Positions 32,477 to 45,126 are shown, numbered from the stretch's first letter. The stretch is 64,000 nt of DNA from Primulina eburnea (GCF_022965805.1 NC_133104.1:36128682-36192681), one strand, 5' to 3'. The notes: generated by a model from the letters alone, not told the origin. Numbers and translations: made by a program.

Positions 32477-33930
32477 ATGCTCGTTGTACGAGGTACGTGA
32501 TCCCTTGTTTTTCTTGGTTTATTACTGTACATTGGGGACATATTCATGTACTTAAGTTTTGGTGGATTGTCGTTAATTTTGCTTTTTGCTTCGCTTTTTT
32601 TTGCTTCACTTATTTGAGTTTGAGTTATTAATTCGTTTTGAATATTGCACTGAATGATTAGTTACCTTTGAACAATTTAGTCTAGTCGATTCTTTTTTCT
32701 TTTGGTTTGGAAAAAAATAAAAAAATAGTGTAATTTTGATTATTGCATTATAGAGTCGTTAGAAAAGAGTCATGGATAAGTCATTGTGTGGTCGATGATA
32801 AGAATGAAGTTGCGGTTCTGAATACACGTGTTTATGATCATTTGGGAGTCACAAATTTTGGCACTGTCATGTTTGTTGATATTATCGATACTTAGAGATA
32901 ATCTACATACTTGTGATGTTAAATAGACAATGGAAATCTGATTTTTAGTAATTCTCACATGACATTGACGGATACTTTTGCAAACACAGAGAGGATCAAG
33001 GAAATTGTTCTCAATATATTTGGGCATGTTTTCATTGTTTGTTGTCAATTGTTAGCCTATTGAGCCTCGAGTTGATTGAGATGCTTCACTTTTCTTTGTG
33101 CACCTATCTCATTTATCATTTTGACTGAACAATGCATGTGATTGGTTTGTACAAGATGACTAATGGATTGACAGAAATTTTGAACTTGTTTGAACACTTT
33201 TCGAGGTGAAATATGGATAATATATGACATAAGAATGATTTAGGCAATCTTTGGAACTTTTTGAGCCTCTGAGCCTATCAAATGAACATGAATATCCCTA
33301 ATGTCTGATTTTGAGCCTACTAAAATCAAGTGGTGTATGTCAATGACATACAATTAGCCTCCACTTGTCTCTATTCTATATCCCACAACAACTACCAAAT
33401 GAAACTTATACATTTATTATTCTACCTAATTTTGAGATAAATAAGTTCATTGGTGTTGAAATGATTCAAATACTCCTTGAAAAGAAAAAAATAAATGTGT
33501 ATAAAGGAGTTGAAAAAAAAAAAGAAATGAATCAAAAAGTAGTGAAAAAGAAAAAAAAAAGAATGCAGCATATGAATGAGAAGAAAACAAAAAATGAGTG
33601 CTTGTGAATGAAATGAGAGTGAAAATGAGGAAAATTCAAATATTTCTCTCAAATTTTGATTTAAATACCTTTTTACTGTAGCCATGAGCCGTAACCTAAC
33701 GTTACAAGCTTGCAAGACCTATTAGCCTTGTCACATCTATCCAATATACTAGTGAAGAAAAGTTGTTCAAGTCAAACTTATGGATACTTGAGAAACATGG
33801 TTATCAAGTATGAATTTTAATCATTTGCATGTCAGCATCTCATTGTGTGACCTCATTTTTGGGTGCAATCGTGTTGAATATCCTATAAACCAAATAATCA
33901 TCAATAAAGTCCTTTGTGATCTGTGTAAGT
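32477..33930 (+). other. Athila-1 3' untranslated region, no gene
   Basis: Low-complexity, T- and A-rich sequence after the env-like stop, with 'cattggggac' near 32530, poly-purine runs at 33475-33600 and 'gagccgtaacctaacgttac' near 33685, a style familiar from long Athila 3' regions. Open frames at 33365-33715 are A- or T-run artefacts. No 3' LTR was recognised before LTR-X begins near 33940. Confidence 0.5.
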
Positions 33931-33939
33931 GAATTTGTA

Positions 33940-34511
33940 TTTTAATGAAGTGTGAGTTGAACTGAGCTGAAGAGTTCTTCAAATTTGAGCAACTTGATAT
34001 TTAAGAATAAAAATGTTCGAGATCTTGTAGATAGCATATTGTGAAATCTTTCGTCACTTTTTCAATCTTGAATCTGCCTATATATATTAGAAATTATTCC
34101 AACGATAATAAACGTAATGATCGTATGTACTAGCATACGATAAGAAAGCATTGTTAGTTTCTCTTTATAATACACCACATTTAATGAAAATTTCATGTTT
34201 TTTTTGTAATTTACAGCTTCTGCTTCTGAAAAGTAATTGATCATTGACATTTTAGGAAATATTCATGTCAACGGAATTTGTTAGGTAGTTACTGTATCTG
34301 ATAGATTTGATTGCACAAGCGTTCCCAGCTAAAGTTCTGAATGCAGTTTGACTAGTACGGTTCAACTTGACTATTGTCAAGAACGCCATATGTGTCTTGA
34401 CTTTATGTTGTCCAGCTAGAAAGCTGTAAATACATGCAAATAGCATTTTGACAATGAAACAACTCGATTTTGTTTATTATCATCAAAACATAAGATATTT
34501 TCAAACTCACA
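33940..34511 (-). mobile_element. LTR-X fragment, reverse orientation
   Basis: On the minus strand it begins TGTGAGTTTGAAAATATC at 34511, continues with TTTTGATGATAATAAAC (a common copia LTR start) and reaches the TATA region (TTTCTAATATATATAGG, about 34095-34075). It matches 7560-7663 downstream of that point, and is cut off near 33940. No TSD was found. Confidence 0.55.
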
Positions 34512-35614
34512 GATTGTATAGATCCACTTCAGTTGGTCAAACCTTAACAACTGAAACTCCTAAACAAACTCACTGCACAAATATCTATTTGTTTATAAAC
34601 AAATCGTTCAGACAGATTTACAAACAAAAATTCTTCAATGATTTCAACAATTTGCATATTCCAACTATTGTTATTAATTTTTTTGTTAATCATATTACAA
34701 GTAAAAAATAAAATTAAAAATAAGTCGACCGATACACATATAGTTTTTTGTTAAAACGTGGACACATATCATATTTAATAAAATATGACTTGAGACCATA
34801 TACCAAAAATAAGAATTATAGCTCAAGTTCAATAATTCGAAAGATAGATCACCTTAAAATGTTGAATCTATCAACCCATTTTTATTTTTTTTTCAAAAAT
34901 TCTGCTTTTAGTGGCGGACGCTGCAAAATTTTTGCGGTGTCTGCCATTGATAGTGGAGTTTTACCTTGATTTTGCAAAACTGCATCATTCGCCTTATTTT
35001 TGAAACACAATTAATTTTTTAAAGAAAGCATGGAACATGAAACATGCTGCAAATATAACTGCCCATGAAAACACTATTGGTTCACCAAGAATGTATTTCT
35101 GCACATATGAATAACGGAATCATATTTCGTCAAACAAAATTTATTTTTTGAAAACAAAAATAAAAATCGTATGTAGTTCTTGCATAAAGAATAAAGATAT
35201 CGATATTTTTTTATTAAAATTATATTATAATAAATAATTATTACCCTGGTTCAGGAATAATGTCGAAAGTAATCAAATTTGTTCTGTGAAATAAAATTTT
35301 AGTAAATGGATCTTAGAAATATATACTACAGTTATTTCCTTTTTTTTCCTTATATTTCATAAGCTTGTTTAAGGTGCAGTATGAAAACAAAATAAATAAA
35401 AAAATTTGAAACATCGTTAAACAGTCAAAAGCATTCTATAGTTGGAAAAATTCTAGTTTCAGTCCGAAATGAACAATCAATGGACCAATTTAGACTCAAT
35501 TGATAGGCATGCAAGTCACATGTTATCTCGTTAGTTTTAACCCACAAAATTGACCAAATTGGCCAGTCAACTTCATTTGAAATTGAACAAGAAACACCCC
35601 AAACAAATGGGAGT
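34512..35614. other. AT-rich intergenic stretch with one hairpin
   Basis: No gene recognised. A hairpin at 34913-34945 (arms around GGCGGACGCTGC and GCGGTGTCTGCC with AAAATTTTT between), preceded by CAAAAATTCTGCTTTTAGT, resembles the ends of CACTA-type miniature elements. No second end or TSD was found, so this is only a resemblance. Confidence 0.4.
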
Positions 35615-36790
35615 GGATGGATAATTTTCCAGCCAAAAGCACATCGAAATTTTGAGCCTCCGTCGAAGTTCAAACATCATTGTCAGCAAGTTGTAAAGCC
35701 TACAAGGATCTTTGCAAGAATGTACATGCAAAGCTCAATTCTCTCTCAAAAAACATGCATCCCATCCTTTATTAGCCTTCAATCAGTTGGTAGCCACCTC
35801 AGAAAGATGTTTGATTCATTAAGTTTTTGCCCTTCCTCAAAGAAATGATTAACGTTTTGTCTCAAGAACATAAAATCTCGGAAATTCGGACAGAAATATG
35901 ATATGTTTTGTTTGCATACAAACGAGAAGAAAGAAAAAGCACAGGTTTCCCAACGGCTGGCCTTCACTAGCGGCTGCATCCACAATATAATGTTTCTTCT
36001 CGAGCATTGATGTTGCTTTTTAGTTATTGTTTAGGGACTGGACCATTCTCTTTACCACAGTTTGTGACAGTTCCCTTAGCTTCAACTTCTTCATTTTCAG
36101 ATACACCAATGACATTCTTCTCTATGCTTTCACTTTTCGTTTCTTCCTCAAGGAAATCATTTCTCTTCTTTTTTTCTCGAGGATACCTGAAGTAAATCAT
36201 TTCATCATCTTCTACATTCGAAAGCACAAAGCTTCGATCAACAGTAATTGAGATGTCAAATTACTGCACAAAACATTTCAGCAATTTACTAAAACTGATT
36301 AAGAAAGTAAGAATCCATAATAACTACACCAGCGCACAGATTATAACACAACAAGAAGTTAATTTCGTTACACGACACCAATTTTACCACTTATTACAGA
36401 TAAGTACTCCTGTACAACAAAATGCGCCAAGATAACATAAATCAGATCTCCAATTTGGTCTTTACATTCTTGGACGTGGATTTTTTTTTGCTCTTAGGTC
36501 ATTTTACCAAAAAGGTGACTGGTGACAGGCAACGCAGCAAAATTTTGTACATTCAATGAGAGCAAGAGAAAGAAAAAACCATGTTCTATTTTAATGTTCA
36601 ATTACTATCACTGTCAAAAAACCTACATATAAAGAGAACAAATACAGGAAAAAAAGAACAATGAAACATGCACTCATAAATACATGTATTCTTAGGTGAG
36701 CGCACCTTATGGGAAGGCGCTGAAGAGTGATGGGTAGGGGGAGGCGGCTCTTCACATGACGCACACGATTCTCGGGAGATTGGCGAAAAA
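35615..36790 (-). pseudogene. Partial copy of the SAAL1-like gene 5' end (exons 1-3), broken
   Basis: Reverse-strand duplicate of 41255-42365, lying 3' of the gene in the same orientation. Exon 1 copy at about 36710-36786: the start codon reads TCG (36784-36786), but the GT splice donor is kept. Exon 2 copy at about 35955-36275 keeps SVSENEEVEAK-like sequence with stops (PVPKQ-stop). Exon 3 copy at about 35615-35655 matches for roughly 30 bases, then similarity ends. Intron segments also match. Start loss and stops make it a pseudogene; the low identity indicates an old duplication. Confidence 0.82.
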
Positions 36791-37151
36791 GGACTGAAAG
36801 TACAAACCAAACCAACATATTCCACCAACACAAATTCTGACTATTTAAATAAACCAAAAAATAGGGTAAACTACAAGACGATTTTGGTAATTTTCTCCAC
36901 ATTTTAATTCAACATCTCGTCTTCAATTTTAAAATACATGCACTAGAACTCTTGACCAAATGCATTCTACTATAACAAGATATCTACGATAAAAAATTTA
37001 GCTCTCAAAAAAGTCATTCATACAGAATTCGCATCTTTCCAAAGTCTTTGAAATATATTTTGAGAAAATACTAGAAACATAGACTAAGTGCATGTGGATT
37101 AGTATCCTTATCCCGCCATCGGATCTATTAGACAGAAAAAAGATGTTTTCC

Positions 37152-40100
37152 CTACATGAATAATGCATTGGCACAGATTTCCAATAATTTGTCCACATCT
37201 TCTTCATTGATGTAGTTGCCCTCCTTGGAAGCAGTGTTCTTTTTCTCATCATCCAACAGTTTCCATTGAGTCAAAATGCAACATATTTTTTTAATCTATT
37301 GATTAAGTGAAGGTAAACAGCGTGAGGAGGTAAACTAATAATCTGGAAATTGGTAGCTACAAACATGCGTAATAATACGGTATTCTTGTGAATTCCTTAC
37401 AACAACCATATATTAATCAGTACAAAATCTATATGTATCCAAGGAGCGAAGGATACAACAATAAGTAGCGCATCCACATATTCGGTGGGAGGAGGATCAT
37501 CATCCCTATCCTCCAAAAGGTTGATGTCAATCTCTTCTTGAAGTAGATCAAATTTCCTTGTGAGTATTGAGGCAAGACGGTTCAAGAATGATGTGCTCAC
37601 CTCACCTTCTTGAACCTTAGTCAATAATATTGCAATGATTTTCCACATTTTTGCCAGTCTTAATTCAGAGAAAGTAGCAAATGGAAATGCGTCCATTAGA
37701 CCCTGCAAGACATCAAGGTCTGAAATGACCAAAAATTTTCAGTTCTGATTCTGATTCAGTTGATTGTAGCAGAAAAAAGAGTAGCACGACGGGAATGACG
37801 AATAGATCCACCTTGTGACATCTCTGATGCAAGATTAGTCCCATCAATAACAACTTTTTCCAGCATCATCGAGGCAGTTACACAAGAATTGGGTATCTGC
37901 AAATGAGTAAATGCATTTTGAGAAGGATGTGAATTTGCCAAATAAAATTGGACTGTTGGGGGACTATAAGCATTCAATGCATTTATAAAGCTTGCAAGAG
38001 TTGATTTCTCATTCTACGTCCGATATTATGAAGTCATGCCTTCTGATATCAAAATGAGCACCCACTGCATTAAAACATGTTTATCGTCAAATGAATATAT
38101 CAAAATCTAGAAAGTCATCACTTGATCAAGGCTGCTAGATTCCTCTCATTTGAAGAATAGATAACAAGAACCCATAACAACAAATTAGTTTGATTTTTAA
38201 TATGGTGATAGCCGAAATAGATGGAATTGCATTTGTATACAAGTTTGTGGATGAAGTATGTGAGCGAAGTGTTTGCAAGCGATGTGACGTTAAGCTCATA
38301 ATGGAATATTCAGATTGCAGGGGATAGTTTCAGGTCAAATGTTGTTACCAGTAAATTAGAGCCAATTCTACCAAGGAAGAGCGATAGTACTGGGTAAATA
38401 TTTGCTTGTGCTTGGGGTTACTGTGTAAGTTTGTTGGGAAATAGCATCTTAGCACATAAATGCATAATTGATAAGGAGCAGTAAGTAATATATGTGATAA
38501 TTACATGGAAAGCTTTGGCAAGCACCAAAACCAGCAATATACCTCAAATTTATCAGGAAATTTGATTAGCTCTACCAGCAGTGGCAATAGCTGTTCGTTC
38601 AACCATATTTCTTTCGTGTATTCATCCATATCTGAGAGCTTTTTAACTGATAAAAGAATAGAATGCAGCACCTCGTCCCTGATAATGTAATTTCGTAGTC
38701 ATAAAAATTATCTCAGCTAGAGCCAATCAGATTAGCTGTGCAAAAGTAGACATGCTAGAAAAGAAAGTGTAGACCAAAAGAAGTGTCTAAACTCCAGAAA
38801 ATATTAAAAAACACATCCAACTATGAAATGTTAAGCATGCCCCTGGAATTGAATCAGCTAGAAGAATCAAAACAACCATTACACGGCCAGATATCAGGGT
38901 AGGAACTGCTCCAACTTGTAAATTTACAAATTCAAACACATCCAACGGCAGTTCGAGATTCCAAACCATCTAACAGGAAAATATAAACTTTGGCATTGCA
39001 AATTATGAATCACACAAAAGAAGCCATACTCCTCAGGTTTTTGTTCTCCCCGAAATTTGCTCATTTCGAAAGCCAACAGATTGATAAGAAGACTTGAAAG
39101 ACCCAACTTCATCATAGGTGGAAGAAGAATAGCTTCTACTTGTTGACGATCTAGAACATGGAGAAGAAAACATGTACTCTGAAAAGGAAATAAAGAAGTC
39201 CGATAAAGTGCTGCAGACAATTCATAGGAACTGATGATACAGGCTCGATAAATAAAAAGAAAAATACTCAGGATAAAACATCTATAACATAAATTTAACA
39301 AGTACATGTTACTCTAGTAACTATAAGGAAAGATTGTCTTTTAATTCTCTCATAAAAACTCAGTAAAACAATACATTTCTAGTTAAATTTATCGACCGAC
39401 CTTTCTACTAAAATAAATCCTACAAGCATCATATGTAACATCAATATAATTTCAGTAAATACATCTTTTCAAATTCTTCCAAGTATAACTAATTCAGCAT
39501 AAAACGCTAATGATAACTTAGTGACAAGTATGATGAAGCCACTAAAACCAGTCATAAATTTTGTTGACCTCAATACCACATAAGCAAATACTATTTAAAA
39601 ATGATATAAACATATTGTAGTTTCATTAATCATCTTAAAGTTCTGCATGTGAGACACACAACTTGTCCCATGTCAAGTTACATAGCAAAGCTCACTTTAA
39701 AAGTGGTTGCTAATACATATACAAACCAACTTTTGAGATCTTTTAGGAAGTTGATTTACCTGACTTCACAATGCATTTGTATGACTAAGAGCGCTTAATT
39801 TATATCAACACTTAATTTATGTCAGGTTTTTGGGTCTGGGGCATGACACTGACTACATAATAAAGGCTGAATCCTAAGAATTTTGGAAGTTATTTGGCAT
39901 CATGACATGCGCCTTATGTTGTTTTGTTAAACGACAGCACTCTTTTATACATGCTTTGGAATAATATAAAGCACTATATATCGAAGAGATGGTAAACTAA
40001 AGAATTTTCATGTCCTAAAAATTTAATACAGGAATGTCCCGCGTGCAATCAAATTTTTACAAGCATCAGTTGCAGATTATAACCTTTTACGTGGAAAGAA

Positions 40101-42363
40101 ATGGCTAAAATAATTTGTGTACCTTTTCAATGAGCTTACGATTTAGAGCATTTTCAGAAATCCACAGAATCCGAGATAATGTTTGTTCAGTTTGCAATGC
40201 TTCAGCCCAGATAACACATCCATCGCCGAATTTAAGAGACGTTGTAATCACCCTATGTTGAAAACCAAATGCAATCAATAAATTATAGCGGAGGAGTAAT
40301 CACTATGCATATCAAAAGCCAATCAGAAGTGATATCAAACACATAAATATTCATTCTCAAGGAGTATGTGTTTTCAACAAATTGCCCATAAAAGTCTCTG
40401 CAACTGTCTAGCCATTGTCCAATTTCTAATGCTGTTAAAATACCTATAATTGGTTCGCAGCATGGATTTTACTCGCAGTCCTCTTAGCCTTTACACCTTC
40501 TTGGTTCACACATAAAATGGAGCCAATCCAGAAGTGATATCAAACATACAAATAGCCGTTCTCAAGGAGTATGAGTTTCAACATATTGCCCATAAAAGTC
40601 TCTGCAACTGTGCAGCCATTGTTTAATTTCTAAAGCTGTTAAAATACCTTTACTTGGTTTGCAGCGTGGATTTTACTCACAGTGCTCTTTGCCTTTACAC
40701 CTTCTTTGTTCACACAAAAGATGAAGCCAGAAAGGAATGATGTTCCCTATTTTTATTGGTTAGGGTCAAGGGAATAACTAGAAATGAAGGATACTTACAA
40801 AGATTAAAATTATCCTTCAAAAATTAAAATACCCCTTTTGCATTCACAGATGGAAAAAATTGTGATGCTGATATGCATCTCTCCATAAATGTAAGCAATT
40901 AAACATTATAATGAGCTAAAATCTATATCAGCAATAAAGTTGGTTATGATAGTGAAGCACTTACCGGAAGGCTTCACAGAGGCAAGGTACATCATCCAGA
41001 AACAATTGATCTACAATCACTTTGACCAATCCATTCGAAGAGGATATTTGTTTACGTATGATTTCATTACAAACAAGGTTTCCAATTATTCCAAGACTAA
41101 TTTCCTGCGAAAATAGGAAGCAGCTTTGAAATGGGGATTTGAGTGTACTGAGAAATTCAATAAATACATACACCAAGCCCATGTAGCAAAATGAAGACAG
41201 TTAAGTAAAACGGATGCTTACAGTAATGCGCGCAGACCTAGAAACCATAAGATTAGCCAAAAGCACGTCAATGATAAGATTTTGAGCCTAAATCGAAGTT
41301 CAAACATCAGTATAAGGAAGTTATAAAGCCTACAAGTATCTCTGAAAGAATGCACATGCCAAAGTTCAATTATATCCCTTTACAGACAAAGCCATATTTT
41401 TATCAGCGGATGTCGTATGAAAGTGATGGCATAAGTGATGGCATAAAATTGATTACACATGTACTAAAGAAGAGAACGTTTATAGCTTTCCAATGAAGAG
41501 GATGGATACCATTAATCGAGCATGCTTTCCACTTGCAGCTAGATCCCATAAAATGCATCCACACTCCTCCCATGTTTTTTCTCGAGCCAACCCACCTTGA
41601 TGTTTCTTTTCATTTATTGTTTTGGGACCATTCTCTTCACCACCATTATCAGCAGTTTCCTTAGCTTCAACTTCTCCATTTTCAGATACACGGATGCCAT
41701 TTTCTTCTATGCTTTCACGTTTTGGTTCTTCCTCATGCAAACAACTTTCAAGAGCATTTTCACAATCTTCTATATCCAAAGGTACAAGCTTCCTTATCAA
41801 AGATATCACAAAACTTGGATCAACTGTTGTTGAAATGTTAAATGACTGCACAAAACATTTCAGCAGATCGAAGTTAAGAAACTGAGAATCCATAATAACT
41901 CCAACTCAAACACCACGGCACAGATTGGAACATTATAACAAGTTAATTTCAATCTACAACACCACCACTTTTACCATTTATACAGCTACTTACTCCTGCT
42001 CTATAAAATGCACCCAGATAACACAATTTAGATCTCCAATTTCGTTTTTACATTCTTGGATGTGGATTTTCGACTCTTGGGCCATTTACCAAGCAGGTGA
42101 CAGGCAACATGGAAAAATTATAAAGCCAACGAAATCGGAAAAAAAAACTCATGTTTTATTTTAATGTTAAATTAACTTCACGGGTCTAAATATATGCATA
42201 CAGAGACAATAAATCCGAAAAATAATGAAAAATGAAAGCAACGGGCAGTTGCTAATACACGTATATGTTTAGTTGAATATACCTCATGGGAAGGCGCTAA
42301 AGGGTTATGGGAAGGGCCACGCAGATCTTCAGATGATGACGCCGATTCTCCGGAGATTGGCAT
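37152..42363 (-). CDS. SAAL1: SAAL1-like armadillo-type protein, ten coding exons
   Basis: Intact host gene. Coding exons (minus strand, 5' to 3'): 42283-42363, 41510-41845, 41222-41287, 40965-41104, 40123-40252, 39030-39178, 38543-38678, 37812-37896, 37457-37719, 37152-37295. All introns are GT...AG and all phases agree, giving 1,530 nt, 509 residues. It starts MPISGESASSSEDL; a charged linker with GVSENGEVEAK-like sequence precedes the recognised core: WEECGCILWDLAASGKHA, then VLLANLMVSRSARIT, EISLGIIGNLVC, LFLDDVPCLCEAFR, ILWISENALN and LLPPMMKLGLSSLLINLLAFEM. This helical repeat pattern is that of plant 'protein SAAL1'; human SAAL1 shares the WD and GILGN blocks. Molecular role in plants is not established to my knowledge. 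The last acceptor (AATAG at 37296) and the exon 9 donor are the least certain points. Confidence 0.83.
40318..40727 (-). repeat. Tandem duplication of about 204 bp in SAAL1-like intron 4
   Basis: Two adjacent copies, about 40318-40521 and 40522-40727, share 'gccaatc(c)agaagtgatatc' at the start, 'cccataaaagtctctgcaac' in the middle and 'gcctttacaccttct' near the end, with scattered mismatches. Lies wholly between exons 4 and 5, so it should not affect coding. Confidence 0.85.
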
Positions 42364-43632
42364 ATCGATTGGATTCTGGAATTTTTATTTTTCTTTTCTG
42401 AAGAAATTGGATTCTTTGATTTTGATGAACAGTGACTCAGTTGGCGCTACACACTGCCCTTGCTGGTGGTGGTCAAGGAAATAAAGGATCGGATTGGCTT
42501 GTAAAGGATATACATAGCTGGAGCTTATCAGGGTCGATTCATTTGAAAATTACAAAACTCGTGGATACTCGTTTATTATGTTTAACAATCATAATCATTT
42601 CATTAAGCGAATTTGTTTTCGAGCTCGATAAAAAGCTCATTTTTTAGCTCGTCGAGCTCGTTAAAACAGCAAGTGGACAAAAACTCATGACCAAACAAGT
42701 TAGCCCAAAAAACTAATCGAACTCACGAATAGGCTCGCAAGCTTACTAGCATAACATTCTGATCCTCGAGCTCGGTATGATAAAATTGTCGAACTCGAGA
42801 TAGAGCTCGAGCCCGACTCGATAACCTTAACGAACAATCTCGAATAATCTTTATATTGAGTCGAGTTTCGAGTAACTTGCGGGCAACTAAACTCTAGTGG
42901 TGGTGTACAAGCAAGCGAGGCTATGTTTGCTTTATTATTATTCCCAAAAAATAATAAATTATATTAATTAACAATGGTGTTCTGGTATTTTTTTATTTAA
43001 TACCAAAGATCTATTTTTCATTTACTACCGGATATAGAAAGAAGCTCTGTTGTTATTATCATAGCAATTTATCCAAAATTTATTGTAAAAATCATAAAAT
43101 AAAATTCAAAAAATTCTTATAAAAATAATCTCTATGGCATTAATTTAATATAGCTTCTAATTTTATGATAAAAATAGCTTTTTTTTAATGCAGATAAAAA
43201 ATATTTAATAAAAAAAATTTTAATGTCATATATACATCACTTGTGATATACTAATACTTTATTAATCTGAATAAAGTCTAAAAAAATCAGATATTTTAAA
43301 TGAAATAATTGATCTAGCATACAAAATTAATTAAAAAAATAATAGGATTACACATAATTTAGAAAAATCATTTTCACCATATTACCAAATTCAACATTTT
43401 TTTTAGAAAAAATGTTGATAAATTCAATGATTTATTCTAGCTCATAATTTTTTATTTGTTGGTGTGCAATAATTGCATTTGGCGACACATTGAGACAATA
43501 TATTTCAAATGTTTGTCCATTAAAATACTTAAAAGTTAGTGTAGATAGATAACGCATTACTTCAAATTCTCCATTTTTATTGTATTATTTTAATAAATAT
43601 ATTATCTTTTGAATCGAATTAATCAAGTTCTT
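42364..43632. other. SAAL1-like upstream region and AGCTCG-rich repeat
   Basis: 42364-42440 is the likely promoter-proximal/5' UTR zone of the SAAL1-like gene (minus strand). 42600-42860 is rich in GAGCTCG/CGAGCTC words in both directions, a dispersed repeat style seen in many plant genomes; no TIR or TSD could be fixed. 42900-43632 is very AT-rich without features. Confidence 0.45.
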
Positions 43633-43800
43633 GTGTAACGTCCCGGAATTTTCATAGTTGGGACGTTACTGACTTTTCTTAATTTTATTTAACATAAAAT
43701 AGAGGAATAATTTTTTTTTAAAATAAATCACATGCAGCCTTCGTAAAATAACTCCTAAAAGAAACATCCATGATCCATCAATCCTATCTTAAATCAATAT
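43633..43800 (+). mobile_element. LTR fragment with TGTAACGTCCC start and a 10-bp hairpin
   Basis: TGTAACGTCCC at 43634 is the same start as LTR-A on its own strand. Here GTAACGTCCC (43635-43644) faces GGGACGTTAC (43660-43669) across 15 bases, a perfect inverted repeat. Similarity beyond the first 60 bases and the right end could not be fixed. Confidence 0.5.
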
Positions 43801-43977
43801 GTTTTTTTTTCTTTTCTTTCTTTTTCTTTTTTTTTACCTCGAGGACAGGACGATAGGTGCCCGAGACGCAACACTGAGGTGCTCGTACACTAAAAAAAAT
43901 TGCATGTAATGAAAAAAGACATTTAATCATATGAAACTTAAAAGATCATGATCGTTTTGTCTATTTAACACGAAAAG

Positions 43978-44325
43978 TGTTGGGTGCAATAATTGTCCAT
44001 GTTTGATAGAGCGATCGAATCGTGGTGCTTGAGTTGTTGTACGGTTTAAAATATTTGAGTTGTACCATTACTTCTAGCTATAGCTTTTGGTAAAGCGATA
44101 ACTCGGTCCTACAATTGGTATCAAAGCCAAGGTCACGGGTTCGATTCTCATTGATTGCAACGAGTGCAGTTATTGGGAGGGAGATTGTTGAGTTCAATAA
44201 TTTGTCCATGCTTGGTAGAGCGATCGAATCGTGATGTTTGAATTGCTGTGCGTTTTAAAAGACTTGAGTTGCACAATTACTACTAGCTATAGCTTTTGGT
44301 AAAGCGATAAGCACTCAATCCTATA
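43978..44325 (+). mobile_element. Complete TRIM/SMART miniature LTR retrotransposon (348 bp)
   Basis: 5' LTR 43978-44113 (136 bp, TGTTGGG...CCTACA), 72-bp internal part, 3' LTR 44186-44325 (140 bp, TGTTGAG...CCTATA), flanked by AAAAG on both sides (43973-43977 and 44326-44330). The internal part starts with ATTGGTATCAAAGCC, a tRNA-Met-type primer site with one change, and ends with the purine tract TTGGGAGGGAGAT. There is no coding capacity, so it must have moved with proteins from another element. The LTRs differ by roughly 15-20%, so it is old. Confidence 0.88.
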
Positions 44326-45126
44326 AAAAGACTAATAATTATCATCCTCGAAGCGTGTTTTAACAATTCTTTTCTCTCCAACCCCTCGAACCTTTTTCTT
44401 TTTCTGTCAAACTCGAAATTATAGTATTCACGTTACAAGACTACGTATTACTAGTCTTGCAAGAAAATTTATCCAAAAACAAAATATGAAATTATATCAT
44501 TGTCATAAATTAATGGACTAATCAAATCATACCATATCAGGAAGATCATAATTGAAACTTTTCATGAATGACATATGCACATGTGACACTATACTCCAAA
44601 TATTTTATTCATGCATATTTAATAAATCATAACTCATATTATTTATCTGAGTTTTTTTTCCAGCTAGACTTGGTATGACCCAATTAGATTAAGTTTCAAT
44701 AAAATAATTTTAATATAATTAATTCATGATTAATTAAAATAATTTCTTAATCTTATTCTACTCCACTAAAAGAACAAGATTGTATTGTCAATATAATTTA
44801 AATTACTAAAATATATAAAATCAATAATTACAGAGACATGCCGGAATTTCACACTGATGCCCTAAACCCGCGTAATTTGGTGAAGCACCCAAGACATCAA
44901 ACAAGGGCCCTGACTCGTGTACATTCCAATTTTGAAACGGATGGAAACTTACAGCACGTGTTGAAAGATGCCTGGATAACAACTTTGATCTATCTTTCGA
45001 CGAAAAACGAGTAAAATCTCTCCCCCTCTAGCCCTAACCGAGGTACATTGGACCATTTAAGATTGTCGGTCGTCTAGAGACGCTAGATTACAGAGTGGTG
45101 TTACCTCCAAATCTGGATGGAGTGCA

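Larger units (their letters stand above)
7664..33930 (+). mobile_element. Athila-1: decayed Ty3/gypsy Athila element hosting nested insertions
   Basis: Once the nested elements are removed, about 10.4 kb remains in Athila order: LTR (7664-8425 plus 20675-21279), tRNA-Asp-type primer site (21286), gag, protease-RT-RNase H-integrase (to 28096), a long non-coding interval, an env-like frame (31320-32476) and a long 3' untranslated part. All genes carry stops and frameshifts. The left end (TGATAAG at 7664) is inferred from the start TGATATG of Athila-2. No 3' LTR was recognised, so the right end is approximate and the element is probably truncated. Confidence 0.7.

Noticed and set aside
34913..34945. 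A complete CACTA or Harbinger miniature element
   Set aside because: Only one hairpin-like terminus is visible; no partner terminus or target duplication was found within several hundred bases.
36007..36250. Plus-strand open frames in the SAAL1 copy
   Set aside because: They are antisense shadows of the duplicated exon 2; the reverse strand carries the homologous sequence.
44100..44185. tRNA gene suggested by 'ggttcgattc'-like sequence (ACGGGTTCGATTCTC near 44137)
   Set aside because: The B-box-like word is present, but no A-box, anticodon arm or acceptor stem forms around it; it lies in the 72-bp interior of the TRIM.
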